Shown: positions 1-11,198 of the stretch, piece by piece | Numbering within the stretch: the stretch's first letter is position 1 | Layout: each line of letters begins with the position of its first letter | Origin: Tricholoma matsutake | Lineage: Eukaryota > Basidiomycota > Agaricomycetes > Agaricales > Tricholomataceae | DNA length: 64,000 nucleotides | Assembly: GCA_026075535.2 (NCBI GenBank) | Contig: AP026540.1 | Coordinates: 9,114,001 to 9,178,000 of the forward strand | Direction: 5' to 3' | Notes under the pieces: model-generated | The model's input: only the letters and a program-made list of their open reading frames with translations | The model's database searches: none | What the model was told of the DNA's origin: nothing | Made by a program: the position numbers and the translations under genes

Positions 1-130
1 TTGAGCAAGTTGTCTTGTGCTTCTTGGACATCTAAATGGAGTCGCGCGATTAGTTCATTGGCCCTGTCTTCTTCCAGTGTCTCGGTTATGACAGGCATGA
101 TGAGTGGAGGTACTAGCTGTGGGCTATGGC

Positions 131-1240
131 TCATTCGCATTGAAACAGTGAGAATCCAGTAGATTTGTTCATTGTGTTCATAAGATCGAAACGTACCCGG
201 GGCAACACGCGTGCCCAACCTTTTTGAGTTCTTGCCACATGATAGTGTAGTGCTTGGTTTATTGTTTTATTTGTCCATTCGAAAGGGCCATCTGTCTGAG
301 GGTGATAGGCCATAGACATCTTCAGTTTAACCCCTGTTAACTTATGCAAAGCTTTCCAGAATTTGGAAAGGAACAATTTGTCCCTGTCTGTTACGATATA
401 CATCGGCAGTCCATTTTCACAATACCAGCGATCAAAAAATATACTTGCCAAGTCTTCGGCTGTGATATTTGTATGCATTGGTATTATTTGAATATCCAAG
501 CCTATATGGTCAGTCATCATTAGAATGCAGTTAAAACCGTCATCTTCTGGCAGTGGGCCCACGAAATCCATGGCTACAGAATCTCCTCATTGATCTGGTA
601 TGGGCAGTGGATGCAAGGGTCCTGTCAGTTGGGTTGTCCTGCTTTTGTTTCATTGGCATTCAGTGCAGCTCAGTACATATGCTCCTTCCAGATCTTTATG
701 CATATTAGGCCAGTAGTATGAGTTGCATAGTGATCCATAGGATTTTTCAAATCTGAAATGACCCAACATGTTGTGAGCAAGTTGGAAGAGCATTTCCTGG
801 ATTGAACCCACTGCAGGGATCACTAAACGATCTCCGATGAACATCAGGTTATCTTTTTCGTGTACATTTGGCATCCCTGGAGCTGCCTCCAGCAATCTTT
901 TGCACCAGCTGTCGACCTTGTAGCCCGCAACAATCGCATTGTACAACTGTGAGTCATGTGAGATGGACAGGACAGCTGTAATGGCTTGCGTTGTTGCAAT
1001 GTCTGTTTCCGCTAGTGCATGTGCACAACCAAGTGGGCAGTCAGTTGTAACAGGCAGTACTGCATTTACTGACACGGTTTCATCATCAGCACAGAAATTG
1101 TACAGCCTGTGAGCCAATTCGATAGTGGTGGCACTGTCCATGGCGATCATCACAGGTAACCTGGACAGTGCGTCTGCCACGGTGTTGTCCTCACCTTTCA
1201 CATATACAATTTTAGCATTGAATTGAGACATAAACTCCAT
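131..1240 (-). pseudogene. gypsy A integrase
   Basis: Two frame segments. 1240-650 holds the end of RNase H (VKGEDNTVADALSRLP) and the HHCC zinc-binding domain (LAHNMLGHF ... LSCTECQ). 571-131 holds the DDE core: MDFVGPLP with the first Asp, IVTDRD with the second, and HPQTDGPFEW containing the Glu. All three catalytic residues appear to be present, although the frame is broken between the segments and earlier in the element. Confidence 0.8.
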
Positions 1241-1255
1241 CCATTGCGCTTGTCG

Positions 1256-2075
1256 TCATGACAGGTCTGGTTGTGTCTCGAAGTTCTTGAGCGTTCTGTG
1301 GTCAGTAAAAATTGTGAACGCACTTCCCAGAAGGTCTGCACACCATTTCCGTAAGGCATGTATGATTGCGAGCATCTCTTTTTTGTGAACGGGGTAGTTG
1401 AGTTCTGCGCCCTTGAATGTCATAAAGTCAAAGGCTACTGGTCTTGCTGTTTCCCAGCTCTTTCCAAAAGGACAGTACTGCACCTGAGCAATGTTCGCTA
1501 GCATCCATTGTTACAAATATCCATTGATCTGGATCATCGTGGTCAATAGTTGTTAGACAGTCATGACTCACCACGATTGCTTTAATCGCTTCGAATGCAA
1601 ATTGATGTTCCAACATCCAAGGTGGAAAGTTATGGTTAGCTTCTTTTGTTGTTAAAGGTGTCAGTATTGCTGTGTGCATGGCAAGGTTCGGTAGGAATGT
1701 AGCCAAATAGCGGACTAAACCTAAAGACCTTCTAATGTCCATAGCAGAGCATGGACGAGGCCAGGATAGAATTCTGTCAGCCTTTTTGGAATCGGCCTCA
1801 ATACCTTTTTGTGATATGGTATGACCTAGGAAATTAATTTGCGTGCAGTATAGTTTCATTTTCTTGGGATTGCAATAGAGCTGTGCTGCTCTCAGTGCTG
1901 TAAAAATTAACCTGATGTTACGGTGATGCTCCTCGATGCTGTTAGACCAGATTACGATGTTGTCAAGGTAAACGTGGCATATTTTGCCGATGTATTCTCA
2001 CAAGGCAATTGATACCCTTTGTTGATGGATTGCCAGTGCGTTCCGCAGGCCCATAGGCATGACAAGCCATTCATA
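1256..2075 (-). pseudogene. gypsy A reverse transcriptase palm/thumb and RNase H
   Basis: The catalytic strand reads VYLDNIVIW near 1980-1955 (second Asp replaced by Asn). The thumb follows (NFLGHTISQKGIEAD). RNase H is split over two frames: 1859-1428, with TMDASEHCSGAVLSF, and 1504-1256, with LNYPVHKKEMLAIIHAL and FTDHRTLKNF. The order and motifs are those of Ty3/gypsy. Frameshifts separate the pieces. Confidence 0.8.
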
Positions 2076-3665
2076 TCATCCAAATGGTGTAGTAACTGCA
2101 GTCAGTGGGATGTTGTCTGGATGCATCCTGGTTTGAAAGAAACTGTCTGTCATATCAATTGTTGACCAGATTGATCCCTTCACGCAGTCTGCCAAGATAT
2201 CATCGACCTGTGGTAGTGGATGTGTGTCCATGATGGTATTTGTATTTAGCTGTCTGTAGTCATTCACCCATTGTGGAAGCACCGATCTGTCTGCCTTTGG
2301 TATGATAAATGCTGGAGATGCGTAAGGTGAAGATGACAGCTGAATGTGTCCTGCATTGAGATGTTTCTGAATTAGGATTCCCCAGGCCTCATGGAATTTT
2401 TGAGGGCATTGGTAAGTCCTAGTTTTAATAACTTGTTCAGCATTTTTAAGTTTAATACACACTTGAACGTCAGTTGGCAGTTGGTCTGCATGTGGTATAG
2501 GTTCAAAAATGTCACGGAATTCTTCCTTTAAGTTGTCTTCATGTTGCATCAGTGCCACAATGTGTGTCAATGTTTCAACCCATGCATGGATTGCTCCCAC
2601 AACATCTATCGGTTTCAACGTTTCGAAGGTCATGTGTTGCAAGTGTTGACTTAGTATGTACTTCAGTTCTGCCAGTAGTAATTTCCGGTCATTTCTGGTT
2701 TGTTTCAGTTGGTCTTTCAGCTTTGGTTTGTTTTGTTTCAATGCAGGCAATGGTCGGGGGTTCATTAAGTTGTAATCTTTATTTTTATCTATACAAGTAC
2801 GTGTGGCATGATCAGTTACGATATTGTTATGCTTTAGAAATGGTAATCTGAGGATTACAGAAGTACATAATTGCAGGGAGACAAGTGCTCTAACAGTTTT
2901 TGCAGTCCATAGTCCATCTAGTGAATATACACACAGTTTAACCCATTCTGTAAGGGTAGTCTTCATATTTTCTGCAGTGTTTGGCAAGGCGACATCAATT
3001 ATTTCAGGTACAGGCAGAGGGCGGCGATGTAACCCCAGTCGATCCACTAAGTCTGTGTGGATGAGCACAACGTGAGCACTGCTGTCGAGCAACATGGAGA
3101 CGGTAATTGGATTGACAACAGCAGGGCCTGTAATGGCCCCTTGCCACCACAGATGACATGTACGGAAGTGGGCACTCACCTCAAAGCTTTCATCTTTGTC
3201 TTCGCTGGCTGCATTCCTGAGGATGGAAGACGATGATGGAAAACTTGCGGCAGTTTCATCTGCCCACAAGCCTAGAGCAGCTACCGGTTGTGTTGCTGCT
3301 TTTGCTTTCATTGTGTTCACTGCTGTAGTAGGTGTTGCATTACTGTTCATGGTCATTGAGGTTATGGGGGTGAGCAGTGGGGCAGTTAAGTGATCGATCA
3401 GACCAACGTAAGTTGTAGCGTCAGGGAATCTGTAAGGACAGGTAGTGGAGATATGATTGACATTCAAACGTCGACATTTACGACAGCCATTGTTTGCATT
3501 GAGCATCTCATGCTCTTTGGTGGTGAGAGCAGCTAAGCGGCAAATGGTGTTGTTGACGGCGTTAACTGTCTCATTGGTGGAAATGTTATTGCAGCTGGAC
3601 AAAACATTTGCATTTGCATTTTGCCAACGTCGCTTGCTAGAATCCTCGCAACAATTGAAGACCAA
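2076..3665 (-). pseudogene. gypsy A zinc knuckle, protease and N-terminal reverse transcriptase
   Basis: A 529-codon open frame. It starts with the end of gag including the CRKC-H-C cysteine cluster, followed by a retropepsin-like segment where the usual LLDSG reads LLDSS. A linker follows, then the fingers/palm of the reverse transcriptase (SPAFIIPK, WVNDYRQLN, STIDMTDSFFQ). It ends at a stop just after the TPFG motif. Downstream sequence at 2075-1860 continues the palm in another frame with YLDN in place of YLDD. The long open frame suggests fairly recent decay. Confidence 0.8.
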
Positions 3666-3677
3666 TTCAGCCTCCTC

Positions 3678-4547
3678 TCAAGCTCGCTTCAGGTCTGTCT
3701 GGCAGTTTTCATCTATGTGTTTGACTTCTAATGCCCAAGGTTGTAATTTCAGTGCAGCGCTAAGATTGCCTGCTGTGCAATGCCGGGTGAGCTCAGGGTC
3801 CAACCTAGCTTCCAGCTTATCATGTAGGGCAGAATCCAAAAAAAATGAAGGGGTCTTAGCGATGATAGCATTGAGTGATTGAATGTAAGAGAACCAGTCC
3901 CAGAAGGACTCATTTGGTTTCATAGCAGCAGAGAGAATGCAGCGATGGATGATGGGGACCCAATCAGGATCTAAGTAGTTACTGCGCAGTTCAGCCATAA
4001 AGTCTGTGAAGGACAGTGCTTGAATCCTGTTGCGGTCACCACCAACCCAGGTCCAAATGCAAGGGTCTCAGAAGGCCCCCAGAATCTTACAAACTTGATC
4101 AGTGTCCTTGATTTCTTTTTCAGTAAAGTAATTCATGCAGCATCCTTTAAAATCCCACATAACCTGAGCATCAATCTTGCCCGCAGTTAGTACCAGCAAT
4201 TTCGACTGGTGTGCATGCTCGACGGCCGCTATTTGATTCGGTGTGTAGGACATGGGAAGTCATTAATACAGTGCAGGGGATTCAAAGTCAGATGAAGATG
4301 CAGAGTCGGAAGCAGCAGGGGATCCTTGGATCAGAATGGGAGGGACAATCTGGGGTGTATGCAGAGGAGAAAGATTCGGTGTATGCGTGTTTGGCGAGTT
4401 ATCGTCTACCAGAGGCATCAATGGAGAACCAGGTACGGGGGAAAGAGAAGGAGCAGAAGTGGTTCCTAACGATGAAGCATCTGGACATATGGCGGGGGTG
4501 CTAGGAGCAGATGACGTGGTGCGTCCCAAACGTGCAGACTCTCACAT
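3678..4547 (-). pseudogene. gypsy A gag (degenerate)
   Basis: Gag-like coding of element A. An ATG at 4547 is followed at once by TGA (4544-4542), probably a former CGA Arg codon. A Ser/Pro/Thr-rich N-terminal part follows down to 4263, then in-frame TAA and TGA, then the segments ending at 4068 and 3678. The Pro/Ser-rich leader resembles the start of gag in gypsy B near 30500-30750. A cysteine-rich motif (CRKC...H...C) lies in the next frame segment near 3490-3430. It cannot make a full Gag as it stands. Confidence 0.7.
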
Positions 4548-4609
4548 GGGAATCAGGATGGAGAGTTTGCGAGACAGTTTGATTAAACAAAGAGTGGACA
4601 GATGGGGGC

Positions 4610-4902
4610 TGTGAGGCAGTAAGGACAGTTGGCAGGGTGTACTTTTTCGATCGATGCTTCAAAAAAAGTGGAAGCTTACCTCCTTTAGAGGAGAGCAACA
4701 CTCAGGATTGATCAAGAACAGAAGTAGGATTGGAATATATATGAGGGACAGCAATTAGAGATACATGGAGTCACTGTAACAAGAGTGGAAGTGGGGAAAA
4801 AGGAAGTATCTAAAGTGTCTTTTAGATGTGTCTTTATAAGATAGTGAAGTTTGGTGTCGATATGTCAACAGTCATCAATAGATGAGTAAGCCCAGGCTTA
4901 CA
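4610..4902 (-). repeat. 5' LTR of gypsy A (inner end approximate)
   Basis: On the minus strand the LTR starts TGTAAGCC at 4902, exactly where integrase coding of element B is broken. It contains a TATAAAG-like box. The inner end is set at about 4610 because the plus strand there starts TGTGAGGC, which roughly mirrors the outer end. No second copy is in the window to confirm the length. Confidence 0.45.
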
Positions 4903-5294
4903 GTCTCCTCCAAAATACCCCAGGTGGTTGTGTGCCAGTTTATACAACTGCTCTCATAGATTGCGGTATTTAGGAATAATGAGATGCGTCCCAATGAAAA
5001 GTAATCCATTTTTCAGCACGATGTCAAGTTTTGGGTCTATCACCCCCCATTTGAGATCATCCAAGATTGACAAACACCAACTGTCTTTTCTATATTCCTT
5101 ATGCAAATGGGAGAAAACCTTCAGACCATTCTCAATTTGGAAAATTGTGTTTACATGCATTGTTTCTTCCTTTGCCTCTGGTATTCGTGACAAGGCATCT
5201 GCTACCGTGTTGTCTTCTCCTCTAATGTAAGTGATCTGATATTCATATTGCGATAAATATTCCATCCAACAAACTTGGCACAAGGATAGGTCAT
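4903..5294 (-). mobile_element. Gypsy B fragment: RNase H end and integrase HHCC start
   Basis: Minus-strand coding with YLSQYEYQITYIRGEDNTV and ADALSRIP (the RNase H/integrase junction), then a frameshifted LAHNHLGYFGGD start of the integrase zinc domain that is cut at 4903 by the LTR of element A. At the upper edge the sequence joins 25315-26781 across chromovirus D. Removing D and one copy of its 5-bp target duplication gives an uninterrupted RNase H frame (…FISQDDLSLCQVCW…), which shows that both pieces are one element. Confidence 0.8.
5290..5294. repeat. Target-site duplication of chromovirus D, left copy
   Basis: GTCAT directly before the TGTAAGG start of the D 5' LTR. The partner at 25315-25319 is GTCGT. 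The single difference is a CpG transition. Confidence 0.7.
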
Positions 5295-5674
5295 TGTAAG
5301 GGGACTAGGGGGGACTCGGGGGGGTGCCCTGTGTGTTTCTCCTATTTTTTACATTTGTCCTACATATATTTTTCCTCACTTCATTTCCTTCTATTCTTCA
5401 TTTTCTATGATTTTTCTGGATTTTATTACTAATTTCCCTTTCTATCACATTTGTGCATGTTGACAGTTTTATATTTAGAGGTGGAGCACCCCTTCCAACA
5501 TCTACCCCTTAGTATGATGTCATTCAGCGGCCTTGATCTGCCTATCTCCACCTTTTCTATTTTTAGATTATTATTTGATTTTTGCAGTCTTCACATATAC
5601 TGGGCATTGGCAAAGGGATCCTTAGAGTTTTCTCTTCAGATTTCCCTTTGCTAGAGGTTGAGGTTGCCCTTATA
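5295..5674 (+). repeat. 5' LTR of chromovirus D
   Basis: 380 bp, TGTAAGG...CCTTATA. The inverted partner of TGTAAGG would be CCTTACA, so the end has one C-to-T change. It matches 24879-25314 except for scattered substitutions, a small indel near position 50 and a 56-bp extra segment in the 3' copy. Confidence 0.82.
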
Positions 5675-6960
5675 GTAGAAAACTCTCTCCTAAGGCCTGA
5701 AATCCCAAATGCGCTGCCCAAGATAGGCAGGTACAGAGTGGATGATGCTTCTCAAAGCTCCACAGACTCCCTACACACCGTTCCCAACAGTCCTGCCTTT
5801 AGTGCACTGCCATTTTCACCAAACACACCCCCTAGCGACATGGACACATCAGAGTGCCTCGACCCGCTTGAAAGCGATGTTACCAGAATATGTGCGCAAA
5901 TCAATTCACTTAAATCTACAATTGAAAACTTTGTCAGGACCCTCCAGACTAACTCTACAACCAATATTCCCCCCATTGCAACTCCAAGCATGCCCAACAA
6001 TGACGCGCTGCCTAATGCGCCCACTAAGAAGCGCACCCAGATCAAACCATCTCCCCCCGCTGAATTTAATGGTGTGCATATGCAGGGGCATGCATTCCTT
6101 AATTCCTGTGAGTTGTACATAAGTCTCCAGTCACATCAATTCATTGATGAGGCTGCAAGAATTTATTGGGCCTTCACATACATGAAATCTGAACACGCCT
6201 ATCTCTACGTGGACCATATTCTGCGCCAAACTAAAGAGCTCGGTTCTCTACCTTTCTCCACTTGGGGTGACTTTTGAGCAGAGTTTGTATGCCACTTTCC
6301 CCTCAATGAGCACCACCAAGCAGTGACATGGCTCAAGTCATCCTCTTACCATCAGGCACGTCAATCCATGGATGATTATATTGACGAGTTTAAGGATTTG
6401 GTGGACATGGCAGGATATGGGAGTGGGCTACCAGTGGTGGTGAAGTTCAGATGGGGCCTCAATTAAGAAATTCAGGACCAGATTGCACAGATGTTGGAAG
6501 GGTGCCCAGCAGACGATGATATCTATGTTTGGTATGAAGCTGCTTCACTCTGTGATGAGAACTGACTCACAAATGTGGCGTTTAATGCTGCATTCTGTGC
6601 TCCAACTACCACTCATGCACCCTACACCTTCAATTGAACCCTTCCCCACCATAACCCCATTTCTGTCCATCAGACTCCCACACCAGCCATCAATGTCCCA
6701 GTACCAATGGATGTTGATGCGGCCCACAGCCATGCGCATAGGTTGGATCTCTGCTACTGCTGTGGAGAAACTGGGCACAGGGCCGGAGCATGTCCCCATC
6801 GTCAGGATATCCACATGCTCACCCCCAAGGGACAAGATGAACTCCTCCAAGACCTGTTGGTGCTTGTAGATGTTGAGGAAGCAAAGGATCAGGGTGCAGA
6901 AGAGATCAAGTCAGAAGTTGTAGAGGAGCAGGATTTTCTATTTGCAGCAAGTGAATTGTA
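5582..6960 (+). pseudogene. Chromovirus D gag
   Basis: Gag-like sequence in one frame up to TGA at 6276-6278 (…LPFSTWGDF), continuing past that stop with further stops. The part before 5675 is LTR, so true gag probably begins inside 5675-5850. A retroviral-type CCHC knuckle (CYCCGETGHRAGACP) lies at about 6751-6795. Gag of this type packages the RNA genome into virus-like particles. It cannot make a full protein. Confidence 0.75.
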
Positions 6961-9900
6961 CACCCTCACTGCCTGTCCATAACCACTTTGAAGTTTTGTC
7001 AGTTGAATCCCTGGAGAATGAATCTATTTCCATGACTGTTCCCCTCTCTGACTCTTTGAAGTTGGCTGAAGATGTACCTGCTCTTCCCATTTCTCCCTCT
7101 GCTCCACACCCCAAAATTAAATCATGGGAGCGCAAACTACCATGCAAATATATTGTTGCATCCACTCCCTCTACACATTCCTTGAACCTAGCAATCGAAC
7201 TACAGACTACCAACACTGGACAGATACTCAGTGTCTCTGTGCTCCTGGACTCTGGTGTGACCGGTCTCTTCATCAATTCCCATCTTGCACAACAACATCA
7301 CCTGAACACTCGCTCACTCTCGTGTCTGATACCTGTTTATAATGTGGATGGGTCCCCAAATGAAGCTGGTGCCATTTGAGAGGTTGTAGACCTGGTCCTC
7401 CATTACAAAGATCATAGTGAGTGTGCCCTTTTTGCTGTCACTCAATTGGGAAAGCAGAAAGTGATTTTGGGCTACCCATGGCTTCGAGACCATAACCCAG
7501 AGGTCAACTGGCATACCGGGGAGGTTACAATGAGCTGGTGTCCATCCTGCTGTCGCACTTGTTTCATGGAAGCCAGACAAGAATGTTGTGGACAAAGGGC
7601 CTCAATACGACATACTCAGAGGTGTCATGCCAGACCCCTGCCTATACCTGAAGTGGAGTTAGAAGGGGTTCCTGATCTGATGCCAGACTCAGATGATAAT
7701 GAGGAGGAGCCAGAGGAAGTGGAGGAAGATGATCGGATCTTCTACACTGCAATTCATCCATCGCACAAGGTGTGTGCTACATCGAACATATCCCAATGCC
7801 TCGCTGAGGCCTTCCACAAAAACAATGCTGCTAAATCCTCTACTGATTCCTTGCTTCCTCATCTTCATGAGTTCAGGGACGTGTTCTCCAAGGAATCATT
7901 TGACTCTCTCCCTGCATGCAAGCCATGGGACCATGTAATCAAACTCACCCCCGGTGCAACCCCTTCATCCTGCAATCTCTCCTGAAGAACAGCGACAGCT
8001 TGACCAGTTCATTGATGAGCACCTGGCCTCTGGATGTATTCGACCATCGAAGTCACCCATGGCCTCTCCCTTTTTCTTTGTCAAGAAGAAGGATGGCTCA
8101 CTTCGACCAGTTCAAGACTACAGAAGGCTCAATGACATCACGGTCAAAAATTGCTACCCATTACCTCTCATCTCTGAACTTGTGAACCAACTCCATGGAG
8201 CCCAATACTTCACCAAGCTCAATGTCCATTAGGGCTACAATAATGTGAGGATAAAGGAGGGAGATGAGTGGAAGGCAGCCTTTCATACCAACCATGGTCT
8301 TTTTGAACCACTTGTCATGTTCTTTGGCCTTACTAATAGTCCTGCCACCTTTCAGACCATGATGAATGACATCTTCCATGACCTCATCCTCAAAGGCATT
8401 GTTTGTATCTATCTTGACGACATCCTCATCTTCACTCGCATGGTTGAAGAGCACTGTCGCATCATGCACCTCATCCTAGAACAGCTTTAGCCTTTGACAG
8501 TACAAACTCTACCTTTGTCAGGACAAGTGTGAGTTTGAGAAGACCAAGATCAAGTACCTCGGCCTGATTATCTCAGAGGGTCAGGTGGAGATGGATCCTA
8601 TCAAGGTGAATGGGGTCACAGCTTGGCCAATGCCCACAAACAAGAAAGAGGTGCAGTCTTTCCTGGGCTTCATCAATTTATATCGGTGTTTTATCAAGGA
8701 TTTCTCACATCATGCACAACCACTGTTTGGCTTGACAGGAAAGGAGGCATGGAGGTGGGATAATGCACAACAGGAGGCATTTGAAAAGCTTAAGGAGATG
8801 GTCACTTCCACTCCCATTCCTACTTTTGCTGATGATTCACGCCCTTTTCATGTAGAAGCTGACAGTTCTGACTTTGTGATGGGCACCGTATTGTCTCAGC
8901 AGTCTCTGGAGGACCAGAAGTGGCATCCTGTTGTGTTCTACTCCAAAAGCCTTAGTGCTGTAGAGCAAAACTACGAGATCCATGACAAGGAGATGTTGGT
9001 GATAATGCATGTGCTTGAGGAGTGGTGACACTTCCTTGAGGGTGCCCAACACAAGGTGGAAATTTGGACGGATCACAAGAATCTCAAGTACTTTATGACG
9101 GCCAAGAAATTGAACCATTGTCAAGCGTGTTGGTCCCTGTATCTATCCAGATTCGACTTCTCCTTGCACCACTGTCCAGGTTGCAGCATGGGGAAGACCA
9201 ATGCCCAATGTGCAGACCATGGGGATGGCAGCGATGACAATCAAAACATTGTGTTGTTGCAGCCAGACCTGTTCACCATTCAGGCACTGGAAGGCATCAT
9301 ACCCCAGGGTGAGGAGCAGGACATCCTATGTGACATTTGTGGCACAAATCGTAGCAGTTTACATGAGGATGTTGTTGCCTGAGCTGTTAAAGAACTGAGG
9401 AAGGGATCAACCCTTTCCTTGTGTGCGGCAGAGTGGGCTGAAAAGGAGGACTTGTTGTATTTCAGGGATTGCATCTACATCCCCAATGACCCAGACCTTT
9501 GCCGGCACATCATATCCCAACACCATGACTCACAGATTGCTGGTCATCCTGGATGCTGGAAGACCTTGGAGCTCACCTCACAGAATTATTGGTGGCCACA
9601 AATGTCACAACTCATTGGTCAGTATTGTCGTACTTGTGACCTTTGCTTACGCACCAAGATTCCTCATCGCAAACCCATTGGCAAGCTACACCCTCTTCCT
9701 GTTCCAGAGAGTCATTGGGATGTTGTCAGTGTAGACTTTGTGGTGGAGTTGCCAGAGTCAAATGGGTTTGATGTGGTGATGTGCACAGTTGATTCAGTGG
9801 AAAAACACGCTCACTTCATTCCCACTCACACCACTGTCAGTGCCCTGGGTGCTGCCTGACTCTATCTCTACCATGTGTGGAAATTACATGGACTTCCTGG

Positions 9901-10408
9901 CGCTTTCCTCTCTGACCGTGGCCCTCAGTTCATGGCAGAGTTCACTCGCGAGCTGTACTGACTTCTGAGGATCAAACTCCTTGCTTCGACTGCCTATCAC
10001 CCACAAACTGATGGCCAGACTGAGTGAGTCAACCAGGAACTGGAGCAGTACATCCGCATCTTCGTCAATGAGCACCAGGACAATTGGGATGATCTTCTCC
10101 CCTTGGCCAAGTTTGGATACAACAACCATGTCCATGCTTCCACTCAACAGACCCCTTTCCTCTTAGACACTGGATGACATCCACGCATGGGATTTGAACC
10201 TCGCCAGACTCCCTCACACATTGAGACAGTGAATGAGTTCACAGAACACATGCAGGATAGCTTGGAGGAGGCAAAGGCAAAGGATGACATGGCGTGCTTT
10301 TACAACCAATGCCATTCTCCGACCCCTCAGTACAAGGTTGGTGATCAAGTTTATCTTGACTCCAGTGACATCTCTACTATGTGTCCATCCAAGAAACTCA
10401 CTCATCGC
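6942..10408 (+). pseudogene. Chromovirus D pol: protease, RT, RNase H, integrase
   Basis: Domains in order: retropepsin LLDSGVTGLF (about 7225-7260); RT with [20 protein letters not shown] (8072-8135) and [10 protein letters not shown] (8404-8433); RNase H with ADSSDFVMGTVLSQ and WTDHKNLKYF (8858-9095); integrase HHCC (HHDSQIAGHPG...CRTCDLC, 9510-9645) and DDE core beginning VDFVVELP (9731). At least six stop codons or frameshifts break it. The frame runs into the hAT-like insertion at 10409 after KKLTHR and resumes at 16987. Confidence 0.82.
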
Positions 10409-10644
10409 TAGTGTTCGAAAGTCCGGTCCAGTCTGGTTTTTTGACTTCCAAATGGGGCAACCGCAACCGCAACCGGTCCAGGACTGACCCAGATATTGGG
10501 GGACTGAACCGGACCACCTAGGACCAGTCTTTTTCGGTTAATGGACCAGAAAAAGACTGGTTCGGACCAGTTTTTTAATGTAAAATTTGTCATGCTAATA
10601 TAAGCCATCTGTATCTCAACAATCAATACTCAGAACCTTGAAAG

Positions 10645-10949
10645 TGTTGAAATTAATCCCTGATGCATGCTGTATACATGAGGCAATACATGCAACATAC
10701 ACATGTATACATGAGGCGATACATGCAGCATACGCATGTTACTGCGCTTACTGCGCATACATGCGGTAAACACATTCCCGAGTCATGTGACATCCTTAAT
10801 ATTATGTATATAAGGAGAACCTGTACCATAGTAGGAATACAGTGTTCTTACCTCTGCTAACCCTAGCTGTAAGTCTAACTAAACCCCAGGTAGGTTGTAA
10901 GGAACGTGTTGTCTCTTCCCCTGTGCAGCGTATATAGTCTGCTCCAACA
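10645..10949 (+). repeat. 5' LTR of copia G
   Basis: TGTTGAAATTA...CTCCAACA, 305 bp, with a TATATAAGGAGA promoter-like box near 10805. It carries short internal repeats of ATACATGAGGC-type units. Nearly identical to 16082-16386. Confidence 0.92.
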
Positions 10950-11198
10950 GGTTATGGGCCCTGCTGGGCACGTCGTGAACGCGCTTTAATTAGCTGCGAA
11001 CGACGTTGACTTCATCGTCTCCAAATTATAACCTTGCGCTCTTCGTGAGCTGCATTGCGCTCCCTGCGAGCTGCATATAAAACCTAGGTTGACTAGGGTT
11101 AACCACTCTGAAGGAGTGTTTTCTCCTGAGAACGTTAAACGTGTTTTATTGAGTAAAGAGACTGATTGAGCACTTTTAACAGCTGCCACCACAAAATC

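Larger units (their letters stand above)
1..4902 (-). mobile_element. Ty3/gypsy retrotransposon A (3' end off window)
   Basis: Minus-strand gypsy element read from about 4902 down to the window edge in the order LTR, gag, protease, reverse transcriptase, RNase H, integrase, which is the Ty3/gypsy order. The reading frame is broken by stops and frameshifts, so it is a relic. It interrupts the HHCC region of the integrase of gypsy B: B sequence stops at 4903, where a TGTAAG LTR start begins on the minus strand. The 3' LTR and the second target-site copy lie outside the window. Confidence 0.85.

Noticed and set aside
4880..4910. GGAGGAGAC|TGTAAG read at first as the polypurine tract and 3' LTR of gypsy B
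   Set aside because: The GGAGGAGAC bases are codons of the B integrase HHCC domain (LGYFGGD); the LTR belongs to element A inserted there.
10663..10860. 65-codon frame repeated at 16100-16297
   Set aside because: It is the copia G LTR itself; the frame arises from ATACATGAGGC-type repeats.
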